From positions 1-64,000 of the forward strand of contig NZ_NIPW01000027.1 in assembly GCF_002196855.1 (NCBI RefSeq): 64,000 nt of DNA. The letters are read 5' to 3'. The notes under the pieces were generated by a model. That model saw only the letters and a program-made list of their open reading frames with translations. It had not been told where the DNA came from and did not search any database. Within the stretch, counting starts at the first letter, position 1. Each line of letters opens with the position of its first letter. Origin of the DNA: Haematobacter genomosp. 1. GTDB taxonomy: Bacteria > Pseudomonadota > Alphaproteobacteria > Rhodobacterales > Rhodobacteraceae. Position numbers and translations under genes: made by a program. Positions 8,159-16,697 of this stretch are shown piece by piece.

Positions 8159-9739
8159 TCACCCGACACGCGTGACCGCGTTGAACTTCGGCTTGCCGAG
8201 CAGGTTGGCGGTGAAGTTTTCCACGCCCTCGGCGTAGGCATCGACCTCGTAGCGGACGGTGAGCGGGATGGAGATGGCGGACTCCGCCCCGAGCTTCTGC
8301 GCCGTGGCAAGGGCGGCCTTCCGCTCCGCCTGATCGGCGGTGGCGCGGCTGGCGGCGATGGCGGCGTCGAACCCGTCGGGAGCCGCGACCTTGCCGGTGT
8401 TGAAGTAGGAATTCTGCGAAAAGACGAGGTCATAGGACATGCTCGGGTCCGGGCGCCCCGTCCAGGCGGAGAGCAGCGCGTCCCCGATCTTCTCCGGCCC
8501 GAAGAAGCGCCCGGAGGCTTCCGCGATCGGCGCGTTGGTGAACCGCCCCTTCACGCCGATCCGGGCAAGCTGGCTCATGATGACCTCCTGCCGCTGCACG
8601 GAGGCCTGATCGGGATAGCCGCGGAAATCGAGTTCCAGCCCGGAGACACCCGCCTCCTTCATCAACGCCGCGGCCCTGTCCGGGTCATGGGCGTTGAGGG
8701 TCTGAGGCTCCGCCGAATAGGCCCAGTGCGTCTTGGGCAGAAAACCATAGGCCGCCTCGCCCACACCGGCCTGCGTGGCCAGCAGGAAGGCATCCCGGTC
8801 GATGGCGAGGCTCAGCGCCTGCCGCACGCGGGGGTCCTGCAACGGCCCGCGCCCGGCGTTGAGATAGATGTTGTAGATATAGAGCGTCGGCGTTTCCATC
8901 AGCGTCAGGTTGGGCGTGCGCTTGATGATGGGGATCTGGCGCTCCGAAAGCTGGTAGCAGATCTGCGCCTGCCCCGACTGAACGGCGCGGAGCCGGGTGG
9001 TCGGTTCGGGCACCACCAGCAGTTCGATCTTGGCCACGCCGGGCGCGCCCTGCCGCCAGTAGCCGGAATAGGCCTCGCCCGCGACCCGCTCGCCATCGGT
9101 CCAGCCAGTGAATTTCCACGGACCCGCACCCACGGGCGCGCGGTCCACGCGGCCCCCCTCGGCTTCGCTGAGCGCCTTGGGGGAAATCATCATGCCCGCA
9201 CGGTCCGACAGGATGAGCGGCAGCGCGCTGTCGGGCTCCTTGAGGTGCAGCGTCACCTGCAGCGGGCCGGTCACTTCCACGCTCTCCACCGTTTCCAGAT
9301 CGGCGCGGATGTTGGAAACCTGCGCCTCCCTGCTGCGGTCGAGGTTGAGCTTCACTGCCTCGGCATCGAGCGGCGTGCCGTCGTGAAAGGTCACGCCCTC
9401 CTGAAGGTCCAGCACCAGCGTCTTCGGGTCGGTGAAGGTGAAGGCCCGCGCGAGCCCGGGAACAGGCTCCAGCGTGTCGGGCGTCCAGTCGATCAGCGTG
9501 TCGTAGAAGTTGAACAGGAACACGTGATCGGAGCCGGAGCCGCCCGTCGCGGGATCAAGGCTCGACGGGTTGGCATTCGCGGCCACCGTCAGCGTGCCGG
9601 TCGTCGCTGCCCGCAAGCCCCCCGGCAGACCGATGGCGCCTATGGCCGCCGCGGCGCCCATGCCGATCAGGATCTGACGGCGGCGCATGTCGGGAAGCAG
9701 CCGGGCGATGTTGCGGCGTTCCTCAGTGGTGAAGTTCAT
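8159..9739 (-). CDS. Periplasmic substrate-binding protein, SBP_bac_5 (peptide/opine type)
   Basis: A 526-residue extracytoplasmic solute receptor. Its N-terminus has a twin-arginine-like signal (Arg19-Arg21 in MRRRQIL followed by a hydrophobic Ala/Gly stretch ending LRAA), so export by Tat in folded form is plausible. The mature part shows the family 5 pattern: NPSSLDPATGG, LVLDLQEGVTFHDGTPLDAEAVKLNLDR, GAGPWKF, and DPRVRQALSLAIDRDAF. It delivers the ligand to the two permeases encoded just downstream. Family 5 proteins bind peptides, opines, glutathione and other compounds; the neighbouring CoA genes make a non-peptide ligand plausible. Confidence 0.95.
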   Translation of the reverse strand: MNFTTEERRNIARLLPDMRRRQILIGMGAAAAIGAIGLPGGLRAATTGTLTVAANANPSSLDPATGGSGSDHVFLFNFYDTLIDWTPDTLEPVPGLARAFTFTDPKTLVLDLQEGVTFHDGTPLDAEAVKLNLDRSREAQVSNIRADLETVESVEVTGPLQVTLHLKEPDSALPLILSDRAGMMISPKALSEAEGGRVDRAPVGAGPWKFTGWTDGERVAGEAYSGYWRQGAPGVAKIELLVVPEPTTRLRAVQSGQAQICYQLSERQIPIIKRTPNLTLMETPTLYIYNIYLNAGRGPLQDPRVRQALSLAIDRDAFLLATQAGVGEAAYGFLPKTHWAYSAEPQTLNAHDPDRAAALMKEAGVSGLELDFRGYPDQASVQRQEVIMSQLARIGVKGRFTNAPIAEASGRFFGPEKIGDALLSAWTGRPDPSMSYDLVFSQNSYFNTGKVAAPDGFDAAIAASRATADQAERKAALATAQKLGAESAISIPLTVRYEVDAYAEGVENFTANLLGKPKFNAVTRVG

Positions 9740-9805
9740 AGGACACCCTCCCCGGTCTCCTCCGGCCGCGCTCAGGCGGCACCGTTTGACTCTGGCCCGC
9801 CGCCT

Positions 9806-10813
9806 TCAGGCGGCGACCGTGAAATCGAGTTCGCCCGCGAAATGGCAGGCGACGAAATGTCCGGGCCGCATTTCCCGCCATTCGGGCACTTCCGCCGTGC
9901 AGCGCTCCGCCGCGAAGGGGCAGCGCGTGCGGAAGCGGCACCCGCTGGGCGGCGAAATGGGGCTGGGGATTTCCCCCTTGAGCTGCATCCGGCGCGAGGT
10001 GCGCATCGCGGCGGGCAGCGGCTCCGGCTCGGCCGAAAGCAGCGCGGCGGTATAGGGGTGAAGGGGCCGGTGGATGACATCCTCCGTATTCCCCAGCTCC
10101 ATGAACCGGCCCAGATAGGTGACCGCGATCCTGTCGCTCACATGGGCGACAACAGAAATATCATGCGCGATGAAGGCGAAGGACAGGCCAAGGTCGCGCT
10201 GCAACGTGTTGAACAGGTTCAGAATCTCGCCCCGGATCGACACGTCCAGCGCGGCCACCACCTCATCGCAGACGACGAATTTCGGCTCCAGCGGCAGGAT
10301 GCGGGCAATGTTCACCCGCTGCTTCTGCCCGCCCGAAAGCTGATGGGGATAGCGCTCGGCGAGATCGGCGCGAAGCCCCGCGCGGTCGAGCGACTCCATG
10401 GCCTTGCGCCGCATCTCCTCCCGGCTCATCCCGCCCTTGATGACCATCGGTTCCATCAGGCTTTCAAGGATGGTCTTGCGCGGGTTGAGCGACGCGTTCG
10501 GATCCTGGAAGATGATCTGATAGCGCCGCCGCCGCTCCCGGTATTCCCTGCGCGACAGGCGGCGGAGATCGTCGCCTTCATAGAGGATATCGCCCTCCGT
10601 CGGCTCGAGCAGTCCGGCCAGCGCCCTGCCGATGGTGGTCTTGCCGGAGCCGGATTCGCCTATGATCCCGAAGGTCTCCCCCGCGAGAACGGAGAAATCG
10701 ACCCCGTCCACCGCCTTCACCGTTTCCGTGCCGCCGTTGACGGGGAAGCGGATGCGCAGGTTGCGGACCTCGATCACCGCGTCCCGTGCCGCTGTCATGG
10801 TGGTGTCCCTCAT
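9806..10813 (-). CDS. ABC transporter ATPase, DppF/OppF type
   Basis: A 335-residue cytoplasmic ATPase. It has Walker A GESGSGKTTIG, Q-loop IIFQDPNASLNPR, signature LSGGQKQRV, a Walker B region VVCDEVVAALD, and an H-loop His in IAHDISVV. The C-terminus has the oligopeptide-type extension with three cysteines (GCRFRTRCPFAAERC), where some family members bind an iron-sulfur cluster. I place the start at 10813 because ATG there overlaps the preceding stop (ATGA) and follows GGAAGGAG at good spacing; ATG at 10798 is the alternative. It pairs with the OppD-type ATPase encoded just upstream. Confidence 0.94.
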   Translation of the reverse strand: MRDTTMTAARDAVIEVRNLRIRFPVNGGTETVKAVDGVDFSVLAGETFGIIGESGSGKTTIGRALAGLLEPTEGDILYEGDDLRRLSRREYRERRRRYQIIFQDPNASLNPRKTILESLMEPMVIKGGMSREEMRRKAMESLDRAGLRADLAERYPHQLSGGQKQRVNIARILPLEPKFVVCDEVVAALDVSIRGEILNLFNTLQRDLGLSFAFIAHDISVVAHVSDRIAVTYLGRFMELGNTEDVIHRPLHPYTAALLSAEPEPLPAAMRTSRRMQLKGEIPSPISPPSGCRFRTRCPFAAERCTAEVPEWREMRPGHFVACHFAGELDFTVAA

Positions 10814-11841
10814 GCGACGGCTCCTTCCAGGTCGAGATCGCGCTGCCGCCAGCAGCGGGCCATCCGGTCCGGGCCGGACGGCTCCAGCGTCTGCGGCCGC
10901 TCGCATCCGGCGCGGGCAAAGTCGCAGCGCGCGCGGAAACGGCATCCCTCCGGCATCTGCGCGGGGGCAGGCACGCGGCCCGGGATGAACGCCAGTTCCC
11001 CCCGCTTCTGATTCAGCCGCGGCAGCGACCGCAGCAGCCCCGAGGTATAGGGATGGCGCGGTTTCAGCAGCACGTCATCGACGGGCGCATCCTCCACTAT
11101 CTGTCCGGCATACATCGTCAGCATCCGGGTGCAGGTCTCGGCCACCACGCCAAGATCATGGGTGATGAACAGCAGCGCCGTCCCGGCCTCCTCGCTCAGG
11201 CGGCACAGCAGGTCCATGATCTGCGCCTGAATGGTCACGTCCAGCGCGGTCGTCGGCTCATCGGCGATGAGGAGTTTCGGACGGCAGATCAGCGCCATCG
11301 CGATCATCGCCCGCTGGCGCATACCCCCGGAAAGCTGGTGCGGATATTCGTCATACCGCCGCTCCGGCGCAGGGATTCCCACGTCGCGGAGCGCGTCGAT
11401 CGCCGCGGTGCGCGCATCCGCCCGGCTCGCGTCGCGGTGGAGGCGGTACGCCTCGCTGATCTGGTCGCCGATGGTGAAAACCGGATCGAGCGCGCTCATC
11501 GGTTCCTGAAAGATCATCGCCATGCGGTTGCCGCGCATCTGCCGCAGTCGGCGGGGCGGCATGGTCAGGACGTCCTCTCCCTCGAACATGATGCGGCCAC
11601 CCAACCGGGAGGTGCGGGGCAGCAGGCGCAACAGCGACAGGCCGGTCACGGACTTGCCGCAGCCGCTTTCCCCCACCAGCCCCACGCGTTCGCCGCGTTG
11701 TATGGTGAACGAAACGTCCTTGGTGATCTGCACGGCGCCAAAGGCGATGCTCGCCCCCTCGACGCTCAGCAGCGGTGTATCCGCTTCCTTGCCGGTAACC
11801 GGACGCGCCGCGGCATCGGGCTGCGCATAGGCAATGGTCAT
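10810..11841 (-). CDS. ABC transporter ATPase, DppD/OppD type
   Basis: A 343-residue ATPase and the first cistron of the importer operon. It shows Walker A GESGCGKSVTG, Q-loop MIFQEPMSALDP, signature LSGGMRQRA, Walker B LLIADEPTTALDV and H-loop THDLGVV. The C-terminal extension has GCRFRARCDFARAGC, as in peptide-type ATPases. The ATG at 11841 follows AGGGGAGGGGGATC, a strong ribosome site, and is preferred over an in-frame ATG six codons upstream. The roughly 300 bases before it contain TGTCA palindromes that probably bind the adjacent GntR regulator. Confidence 0.94.
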   Translation of the reverse strand: MTIAYAQPDAAARPVTGKEADTPLLSVEGASIAFGAVQITKDVSFTIQRGERVGLVGESGCGKSVTGLSLLRLLPRTSRLGGRIMFEGEDVLTMPPRRLRQMRGNRMAMIFQEPMSALDPVFTIGDQISEAYRLHRDASRADARTAAIDALRDVGIPAPERRYDEYPHQLSGGMRQRAMIAMALICRPKLLIADEPTTALDVTIQAQIMDLLCRLSEEAGTALLFITHDLGVVAETCTRMLTMYAGQIVEDAPVDDVLLKPRHPYTSGLLRSLPRLNQKRGELAFIPGRVPAPAQMPEGCRFRARCDFARAGCERPQTLEPSGPDRMARCWRQRDLDLEGAVA

Positions 11842-11991
11842 GATCCCCCTCCCCTGCAATCGCGACCGCGGATCAGTGCCGTCCGGCCGAGGGCCGGCCT
11901 GCTCCGGGTATTTGCCGGAGGCGGCAGATGTCGCAGCGGTCGTTGCATGGCAATCCTCCCCGACGGCGCGCGCCCTCCCCGGCGCATACCG

Positions 11992-12063
11992 TGTCAGCTG
12001 ACAGAAACACCCGGATCGTCAACTGTCAACAACATACCTATCAGTAACCTGTCATTTGTCAGG
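11992..12063 (-). promoter_or_regulatory. Candidate GntR operator cluster upstream of the ABC importer
   Basis: TGTCAGCTGACA at 11992-12003 is a perfect palindrome. It is followed by GTCAACTGTCAACAAC near 12018-12033 and CCTGTCATTTGTCAGG at 12048-12063. The half-site TGTCAG matches the palindromes found beside the carboxylase and CoA-transferase genes. The cluster lies 150-220 bases upstream of the first importer gene. Binding by the GntR protein encoded at 12139-12840 is inference. Confidence 0.55.
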
Positions 12064-12081
12064 ATTCCGCCTGGAACGAAG

Positions 12082-12107
12082 AAAGGGGGCGATTGCTCAC
12101 CCCCTTT
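12082..12107 (-). terminator. Hairpin after gntR
   Basis: AAAGGGGG (12082-12089) and CCCCCTTT (12100-12107) can pair around a 10-base loop, 30-60 bases beyond the gntR stop codon. On the plus strand it is followed by TT, and on the minus strand by CTT. It probably separates gntR from the importer operon. Confidence 0.55.
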
Positions 12108-12138
12108 TTCATGCCGTCGCCACTGTCTGATCGATGCT

Positions 12139-12840
12139 CTAGACGGCCTCGAACCGCCGGGTTGCCGCAAGACGGGCAAGGGCGCCATCCCGGCTTTCCT
12201 CCAGAATGATGCGCAGCCGGGCTTCCGCCGTCAGCGTGTCCCCTGCCGCGATTGCCTCCCAGACAGCGGCCATCTGCGCCGCCCGACGCTCCCGGGCCGC
12301 GGTGGTGGCGTAGTCGAGCGGCTTGCGCCAGATCGTTGTCCAGAGCGTCTGCTCATTCATTTCGCGCATGAGCTGCACCACGAGGTCGTTGCCGCTCGCC
12401 CTGGAGATCGCGTGGACAGCGCGCGTCATTCCGAACCCGAAGGTCAGGTGCGTGCTTTCCTCATCGGCCGCGATGAGGGCCAAATCCTCAATGCGCGCGC
12501 GGACTCTCTCCAGCGCCTCCTCCTCCCTGTCCCGCTCCCCCAAGGTGCGGACGGCAAGGCAGGACAGCGCCATGCGCACGTTGAACAGATCGGTGATGGA
12601 GGCGAGAGAGATCGGCAGCACATGGGCGCCGCGCCGCGGCGTGATGTCGATGAGACGCCGTTTCTGCAGGATGCGGAAAGCCTCCCGCACCGGGCCGCGG
12701 CTGACGCCGAACTGCTCCGCCACCTGCTGTTCCACCATCCGCTGTCCGGCGGTGAAACGACCGTCCACGATCATCACGCCGCAGGTATCGGCGATCTGCT
12801 CGGGGATGGTCTTCGGGCTTCTCAGAAGCGTCAAGGTCAT
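12139..12840 (-). CDS. GntR-family transcriptional regulator, FadR/FCD type
   Basis: A 233-residue DNA-binding regulator. Residues 10-75 form the winged helix-turn-helix (VAEQFGVSRGPVREAFRILQKRRLI is the recognition region). Residues 85-225 are an alpha-helical FCD-type effector domain with Asp and His residues that in this family often bind a metal and a small acid (DLFNVRMALS, THLTFGFGMTRAVHAI). It sits between the importer operon and the carboxylase, all on the minus strand. Matching palindromes occur upstream of the importer, in its own upstream region, and in the carboxylase/CoA-transferase divergent region. It most likely represses the locus until a pathway acid or acyl-CoA is present; that role is inferred. 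Confidence 0.9.
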   Translation of the reverse strand: MTLTLLRSPKTIPEQIADTCGVMIVDGRFTAGQRMVEQQVAEQFGVSRGPVREAFRILQKRRLIDITPRRGAHVLPISLASITDLFNVRMALSCLAVRTLGERDREEEALERVRARIEDLALIAADEESTHLTFGFGMTRAVHAISRASGNDLVVQLMREMNEQTLWTTIWRKPLDYATTAARERRAAQMAAVWEAIAAGDTLTAEARLRIILEESRDGALARLAATRRFEAV

Positions 12841-12922
12841 GGTGGATCATCTCCGCAGGCCGAAAGGCGGATGCATCGCACCCGCCTTTCAGAAGCATCA
12901 ACAGATCGCGCCTCAAGTCAAT

Positions 12923-12944
12923 TGCCAATTGTCAACAATTGGCA
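12923..12944. promoter_or_regulatory. Perfect palindrome upstream of gntR
   Basis: TGCCAATTGT-CA-ACAATTGGCA: two exact 10-base arms around CA, about 85 bases before the gntR start. The centre TTGTCAACAA resembles operators of FadR-subfamily GntR proteins. An autoregulatory site is the simplest reading. Confidence 0.6.
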
Positions 12945-12962
12945 GCGTGGCAGCCGCCCGGC

Positions 12963-15900
12963 CTACCAGGTATCGACGAAGGGCCGCTTGCGCCCCGAGA
13001 GCGGCGGGCGCAGCTTCACCGAACGCAGTCCTGCGAGGATCCATTCCCGCGTCTCCACCGGGTCGATCACCGCGTCGATCTCCAAGCTGGAGGCGACGGA
13101 GATCGCCTTCCCCTGCTCCCGGTATTCCTCAAGCAGCCTGTCGTAGAGGCGCTGTTTCTCCTCGGGGTCGGTCACCTCATCAAGCTCGCGCCGGAAGCCC
13201 AGCCGCACGGCGCCTTCCAGCCCCATCGGGCCGAACTCCCCGGTGGGCCAGGAGACGGTGAAGAAGTTGTCGTAGGTGCCGCCGCCCGCCATGCTCATCG
13301 CGCCCAGCCCGTAGAACTTGCGCAGCACGACGGTGAACAGCGGCACGGTGATCGAACGGCCCGTCACATACATCCGGCAGACATGCCGCACGAGCGCGGT
13401 CTTTTCCGCCTCCGGCCCCACCATGAAGCCCGGTGAATCGCAAAGCGACACCAGCGGGATATCGAACGCGTCGCAAAGCTGCATGAAGCGTGAGGCCTTG
13501 TCCGACGCATCCGCGTCAATGGCGCCGCCCAGATGCTTGGGATTGTTGGCGATCACGCCGAAGGGCTTGCCCTCGATGCGGATGAAGGCGGTGACGATGC
13601 CCACGCCGAACTCGCGGCGCAGTTCCAGCACGGAGCCCACGTCGGCGATGGTTTCCAGCGCGTCGCGGACCTCATACACGCGCAGGCGGTTCTCCGGCAC
13701 GACATGGCGCAGGCGGCGCTGGTCGGGGGCCTCCCACTCCGCGATATCCCCCTGGAAATAGGAGAGATACTGGCGCACGACGCGGCAGGCCTCCGCCTCG
13801 TCCTTCACGCGAATATCGACGACGCCGTTCGCGGTCTGCACGTCGATCGGGCCGATCGCCTCGGGCGGATAGACGCCAAGGCCGCCGCCCTCGATCATCG
13901 CCGGACCGGCCATGCCGATATTGCTCGTCTCATCCGCGATGATCACGTCGCAGCAGCCCAGCAGCGCGGCGTTCCCGGCAAAGCACCGCCCGGACACCAC
14001 GCCGACCAGCGGCACCTGCCCGCTCAGCCCGGCGAAACGGGAGAAGGTGCCGTTGGAAATCCCGGCGTAGGTCGCGCGCTCCGTGTCGCCCGGGCGCCCG
14101 CCGCCGCCTTCTGCGAACAGCACGACGGGCAGGTTCCACTGCTGCGCCACATGCAGGATGCGGTCGAGCTTGCGGTGATGCCGCTGCCCCTGCGTTCCGG
14201 CCAGCACGGTATAGTCGCCGACCGCAAAGGCGCACCGCGCGCGGTCCGCGCCGAAGGCACCGCCGTTGACCGTGCCGAGGCCGGTCAGCATGCCGTCCCC
14301 GGTCGTGTTGCGGATCAGATCGTCGAGCGGGCGGCGTTGCCGCTGTGCGGCGATGGCAAGCTCCCCGTATTCCACGAAGGTGTCCGGGTCGCAGATCTGC
14401 GCGATGTTCTCCCGCGCGGTCTGCTTGCCCTGACGGTGCCGCTTGGCCACCGCGTCGGGGCGGTTCTCGTCCCGGCCGAAGGCGCGGCGCTGCTCCATCT
14501 CCGCCAGATCGTCGCGGATATGGTCGAGGTCGAGCGCCGCATCCTTTGCCTGTTCCTCTGCCCCGCCGTCCGCCGGCTCAAGGGCGAGGAGCATTTCGCC
14601 GAACATCACCGTCTGGCCCGCACCTGCGCCCACCGCCACGACACGCGCCGCGCAGGGGGAGGACACCACATGCTCCATCTTCATCGCTTCGAGGATGGCG
14701 AGCTGCTGGCCCGCCCGGACCTCGTCGCCTTCCTTCACATCCATGGAGACCACGGTGGACTGCATGGGCGCGCGCACCGGCTCCGCCCCTTCAAGCACAA
14801 GCTCCGGCGTCCGCGCCGTGGCGGCGGCGGCATCCGCTGCATCTGCCACCGGCACGTAGGCTTCCGCCGCCTGCGCGAGTTCGGCCGCATGCGCTTCGAT
14901 GAAGCGCGTGGTCACCGCGTTGGCCTGCACCTCCGGCCGCGCGATCAGCGCGCGCAGCCAGGGGATGTTCGTCTCAACCCCGTCGATACGGAATTCGGCC
15001 AGCGCCCGATCCGCCTTGCGGAGCGCGACGGACAGATCCGTCGCCGTGGTATGGACGATGACCTTGGCCAGCAGGCTGTCATAGCTGGCCGATGTCCGGT
15101 AGCCCGCCCGCGCAAAGCCATCCACGCGCACGCCCGGCCCGCTCGGCGGTTCATAGCGGGAGATGACGCCCCCCGTGGGCAGCGCGCCGCCCGTGGCATC
15201 CATATGCTCCATGTTGACCCGCGCCTGCACCGCATAGCCGCGGGGGCGCAGCCCCTCCTGCGAGATGCCGAGGGAGGCCAGCGTCCGCCCGCCCGCGATG
15301 CCCAGTTGCAGCGCGACGAGATCCTGTCCGAAGACTTCCTCCGTCACGGTGTGTTCGACCTGGATGCGCGGGTTGGCCTCAATGAAGAACAGCCGCTCTC
15401 CCGGCCCCTCGCCCATCAGGAACTCGAACGTGCCGAGGGAGCGGTAATCGACGCTCCGGGCCAGTTTCAGCGCCCGCTCCGCCAGCGTCTCCCGCTCCGC
15501 GGCGGAGAGCGACGGGCTGGGCGCCATTTCCAGCACCTTCTGATGGCGGCGTTGCAGGGTGCATTCCCGTTCGCCAAGCTGAACGCAGGCGCCGGTGCCG
15601 TCGCCGAGGATCTGCACCTCGATATGCCGCGCGGCGGGCAGGAACTGCTCCACATAGACGTTCGGATCGCCAAAGGCCGCCTCCGCCTCCGACCGGCAGC
15701 GTTGCCAGGCCTCCGCCACATCTTCCGCCCGCTGGACGATGCGCATGCCGCGCCCGCCGCCACCGGCGATGGCCTTGATGAGCATGGCCGCGCCTGCGGG
15801 GAGCGCCGCGAAGAAGCTCTGCGCCTCCTCGAGCGACGTGGCCCCCAGCGTGCCTTCCAGCACCGGCACGCCCACTTCGCGCGCCCGCGCCTTGGCCGCG

Positions 15901-16262
15901 ATCTTGTCGCCCAGCAGCGCGAGCGCCTCCGGCGTCGGCCCGACGAAACGGATGCCTGCCGCGTTCACCCGGCGGGCGAATTCCGCGTTCTCGGCCAGAA
16001 AACCGTAGCCCGGATGGATCGCGTCCGCGCCCGCCTGCTCCGCCGCCGCGATCACCGCGTCCATGTCGAGATAGGCGCGCACGCCGGTGCCCGGAAGCGC
16101 CACGCTCTCATCCGCGCCGCGCACATGCAGGCTCTCGCGGTCATCGGGCGCATAGACGGCCACGGTCACGATGCCCAGCTCCGCCGCGGTGCGGAAGATG
16201 CGCAGCGCGATCTCCCCCCGGTTGGCGACGAGCAGCTTGCGGACGGGGGTCACGGGCATCAT
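12963..16262 (-). CDS. Single-chain biotin-dependent acyl-CoA carboxylase (BC-BCCP-CT fusion)
   Basis: A 1,099-residue enzyme holding all parts of an acyl-CoA carboxylase in one chain. Residues 1-450 are biotin carboxylase (KLLVANRGEIALR, ATP-grasp loop IAGGGGRGMRIV, EVQILGDG, RRHQKVLEMAPSP, ENPRIQVEHTVTEEV-like stretch). The biotin carrier has the motif EAMKMEH with biotinylated Lys528. From about residue 590 to the end is a full carboxyltransferase with both N- and C-type halves (GGGGRPGDTE, GMAGPAMIEGGG, LCDSPGFMVGPEAE, GAMSMAGGG). Length and order match the single-chain long-chain acyl-CoA carboxylases known from alphaproteobacteria and mycobacteria. Start at ATG 16262 (ATGATG). It is divergent from the CoA-transferase across a region with two operator-like palindromes. 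The acyl substrate is unknown. Confidence 0.95.
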   Translation of the reverse strand: MMPVTPVRKLLVANRGEIALRIFRTAAELGIVTVAVYAPDDRESLHVRGADESVALPGTGVRAYLDMDAVIAAAEQAGADAIHPGYGFLAENAEFARRVNAAGIRFVGPTPEALALLGDKIAAKARAREVGVPVLEGTLGATSLEEAQSFFAALPAGAAMLIKAIAGGGGRGMRIVQRAEDVAEAWQRCRSEAEAAFGDPNVYVEQFLPAARHIEVQILGDGTGACVQLGERECTLQRRHQKVLEMAPSPSLSAAERETLAERALKLARSVDYRSLGTFEFLMGEGPGERLFFIEANPRIQVEHTVTEEVFGQDLVALQLGIAGGRTLASLGISQEGLRPRGYAVQARVNMEHMDATGGALPTGGVISRYEPPSGPGVRVDGFARAGYRTSASYDSLLAKVIVHTTATDLSVALRKADRALAEFRIDGVETNIPWLRALIARPEVQANAVTTRFIEAHAAELAQAAEAYVPVADAADAAAATARTPELVLEGAEPVRAPMQSTVVSMDVKEGDEVRAGQQLAILEAMKMEHVVSSPCAARVVAVGAGAGQTVMFGEMLLALEPADGGAEEQAKDAALDLDHIRDDLAEMEQRRAFGRDENRPDAVAKRHRQGKQTARENIAQICDPDTFVEYGELAIAAQRQRRPLDDLIRNTTGDGMLTGLGTVNGGAFGADRARCAFAVGDYTVLAGTQGQRHHRKLDRILHVAQQWNLPVVLFAEGGGGRPGDTERATYAGISNGTFSRFAGLSGQVPLVGVVSGRCFAGNAALLGCCDVIIADETSNIGMAGPAMIEGGGLGVYPPEAIGPIDVQTANGVVDIRVKDEAEACRVVRQYLSYFQGDIAEWEAPDQRRLRHVVPENRLRVYEVRDALETIADVGSVLELRREFGVGIVTAFIRIEGKPFGVIANNPKHLGGAIDADASDKASRFMQLCDAFDIPLVSLCDSPGFMVGPEAEKTALVRHVCRMYVTGRSITVPLFTVVLRKFYGLGAMSMAGGGTYDNFFTVSWPTGEFGPMGLEGAVRLGFRRELDEVTDPEEKQRLYDRLLEEYREQGKAISVASSLEIDAVIDPVETREWILAGLRSVKLRPPLSGRKRPFVDTW

Positions 16263-16478
16263 GCGGGCACCTGAAGATTTATGGTCATGGTCGGCTTCCT
16301 CGAAATGGCTGGTGGTCCCGGTTCGCCGGAGCGCCGGGGTGCGGGAGCAGGTCGCTTCCGGTCGGGGGCCGTGGCCTCATCCGACCGGGACGTTAAGCCC
16401 GGTGATCCTCATGTAACCCCCCTGTCTTCCCCCTGTCAGCCGTTCGCGCGGGGGCCATTCAGCCTCCACCGAGAATTA

Positions 16479-16492
16479 CTGACACTTGTCAG
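16479..16492. promoter_or_regulatory. Operator-like palindrome CTGACA-CT-TGTCAG
   Basis: Exact six-base arms around two bases. It is repeated with a different centre at 16558, and its half-sites recur upstream of the ABC importer operon. It is the candidate site of the GntR regulator encoded at 12139-12840. Confidence 0.6.
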
Positions 16493-16557
16493 GTTAGTCT
16501 TTGCCCCCCTGTCGGTCAAGCTGTAAACCGGACGCCGGCAACAAATGGCTTGCGAGG

Positions 16558-16571
16558 CTGACATTTGTCAG
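16558..16571. promoter_or_regulatory. Operator-like palindrome CTGACA-TT-TGTCAG
   Basis: Second copy of the palindrome, 79 bases from the first (centre to centre), which could let two dimers act together. It lies 127 bases before the CoA-transferase start. Confidence 0.6.
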
Positions 16572-16697
16572 CTTACCGTGGCGCCGGGCATCATGGTGGT
16601 CCATGACGGAAGCCATGACGTGATACATGACGGGAGCCGCGGGCCGGAGGAGGGCCGCCCTCCCTGCCCGTGGCGGGCTGACAGGGGGAGGAACCGG

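Larger units (their letters stand above)
16263..16697. promoter_or_regulatory. Divergent control region between carboxylase and CoA-transferase
   Basis: 435 bases separate the two divergent starts. Two near-identical palindromes (16479-16492 and 16558-16571) lie in it. An open frame runs from 16545 into the CoA-transferase, but the ribosome site GGGGGAGG before 16698 argues that this part is untranslated leader. Confidence 0.6.

Noticed and set aside
7073-11011. A 1,312-codon plus-strand open frame
   Set aside because: It is antisense to five well-supported ABC importer genes, has Arg/His/Gly-biased composition and no motif. High GC keeps the opposite strand open.
13533-16274. A 913-codon plus-strand open frame
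   Set aside because: It is the shadow of the acyl-CoA carboxylase, which has complete BC, BCCP and CT motifs on the other strand.
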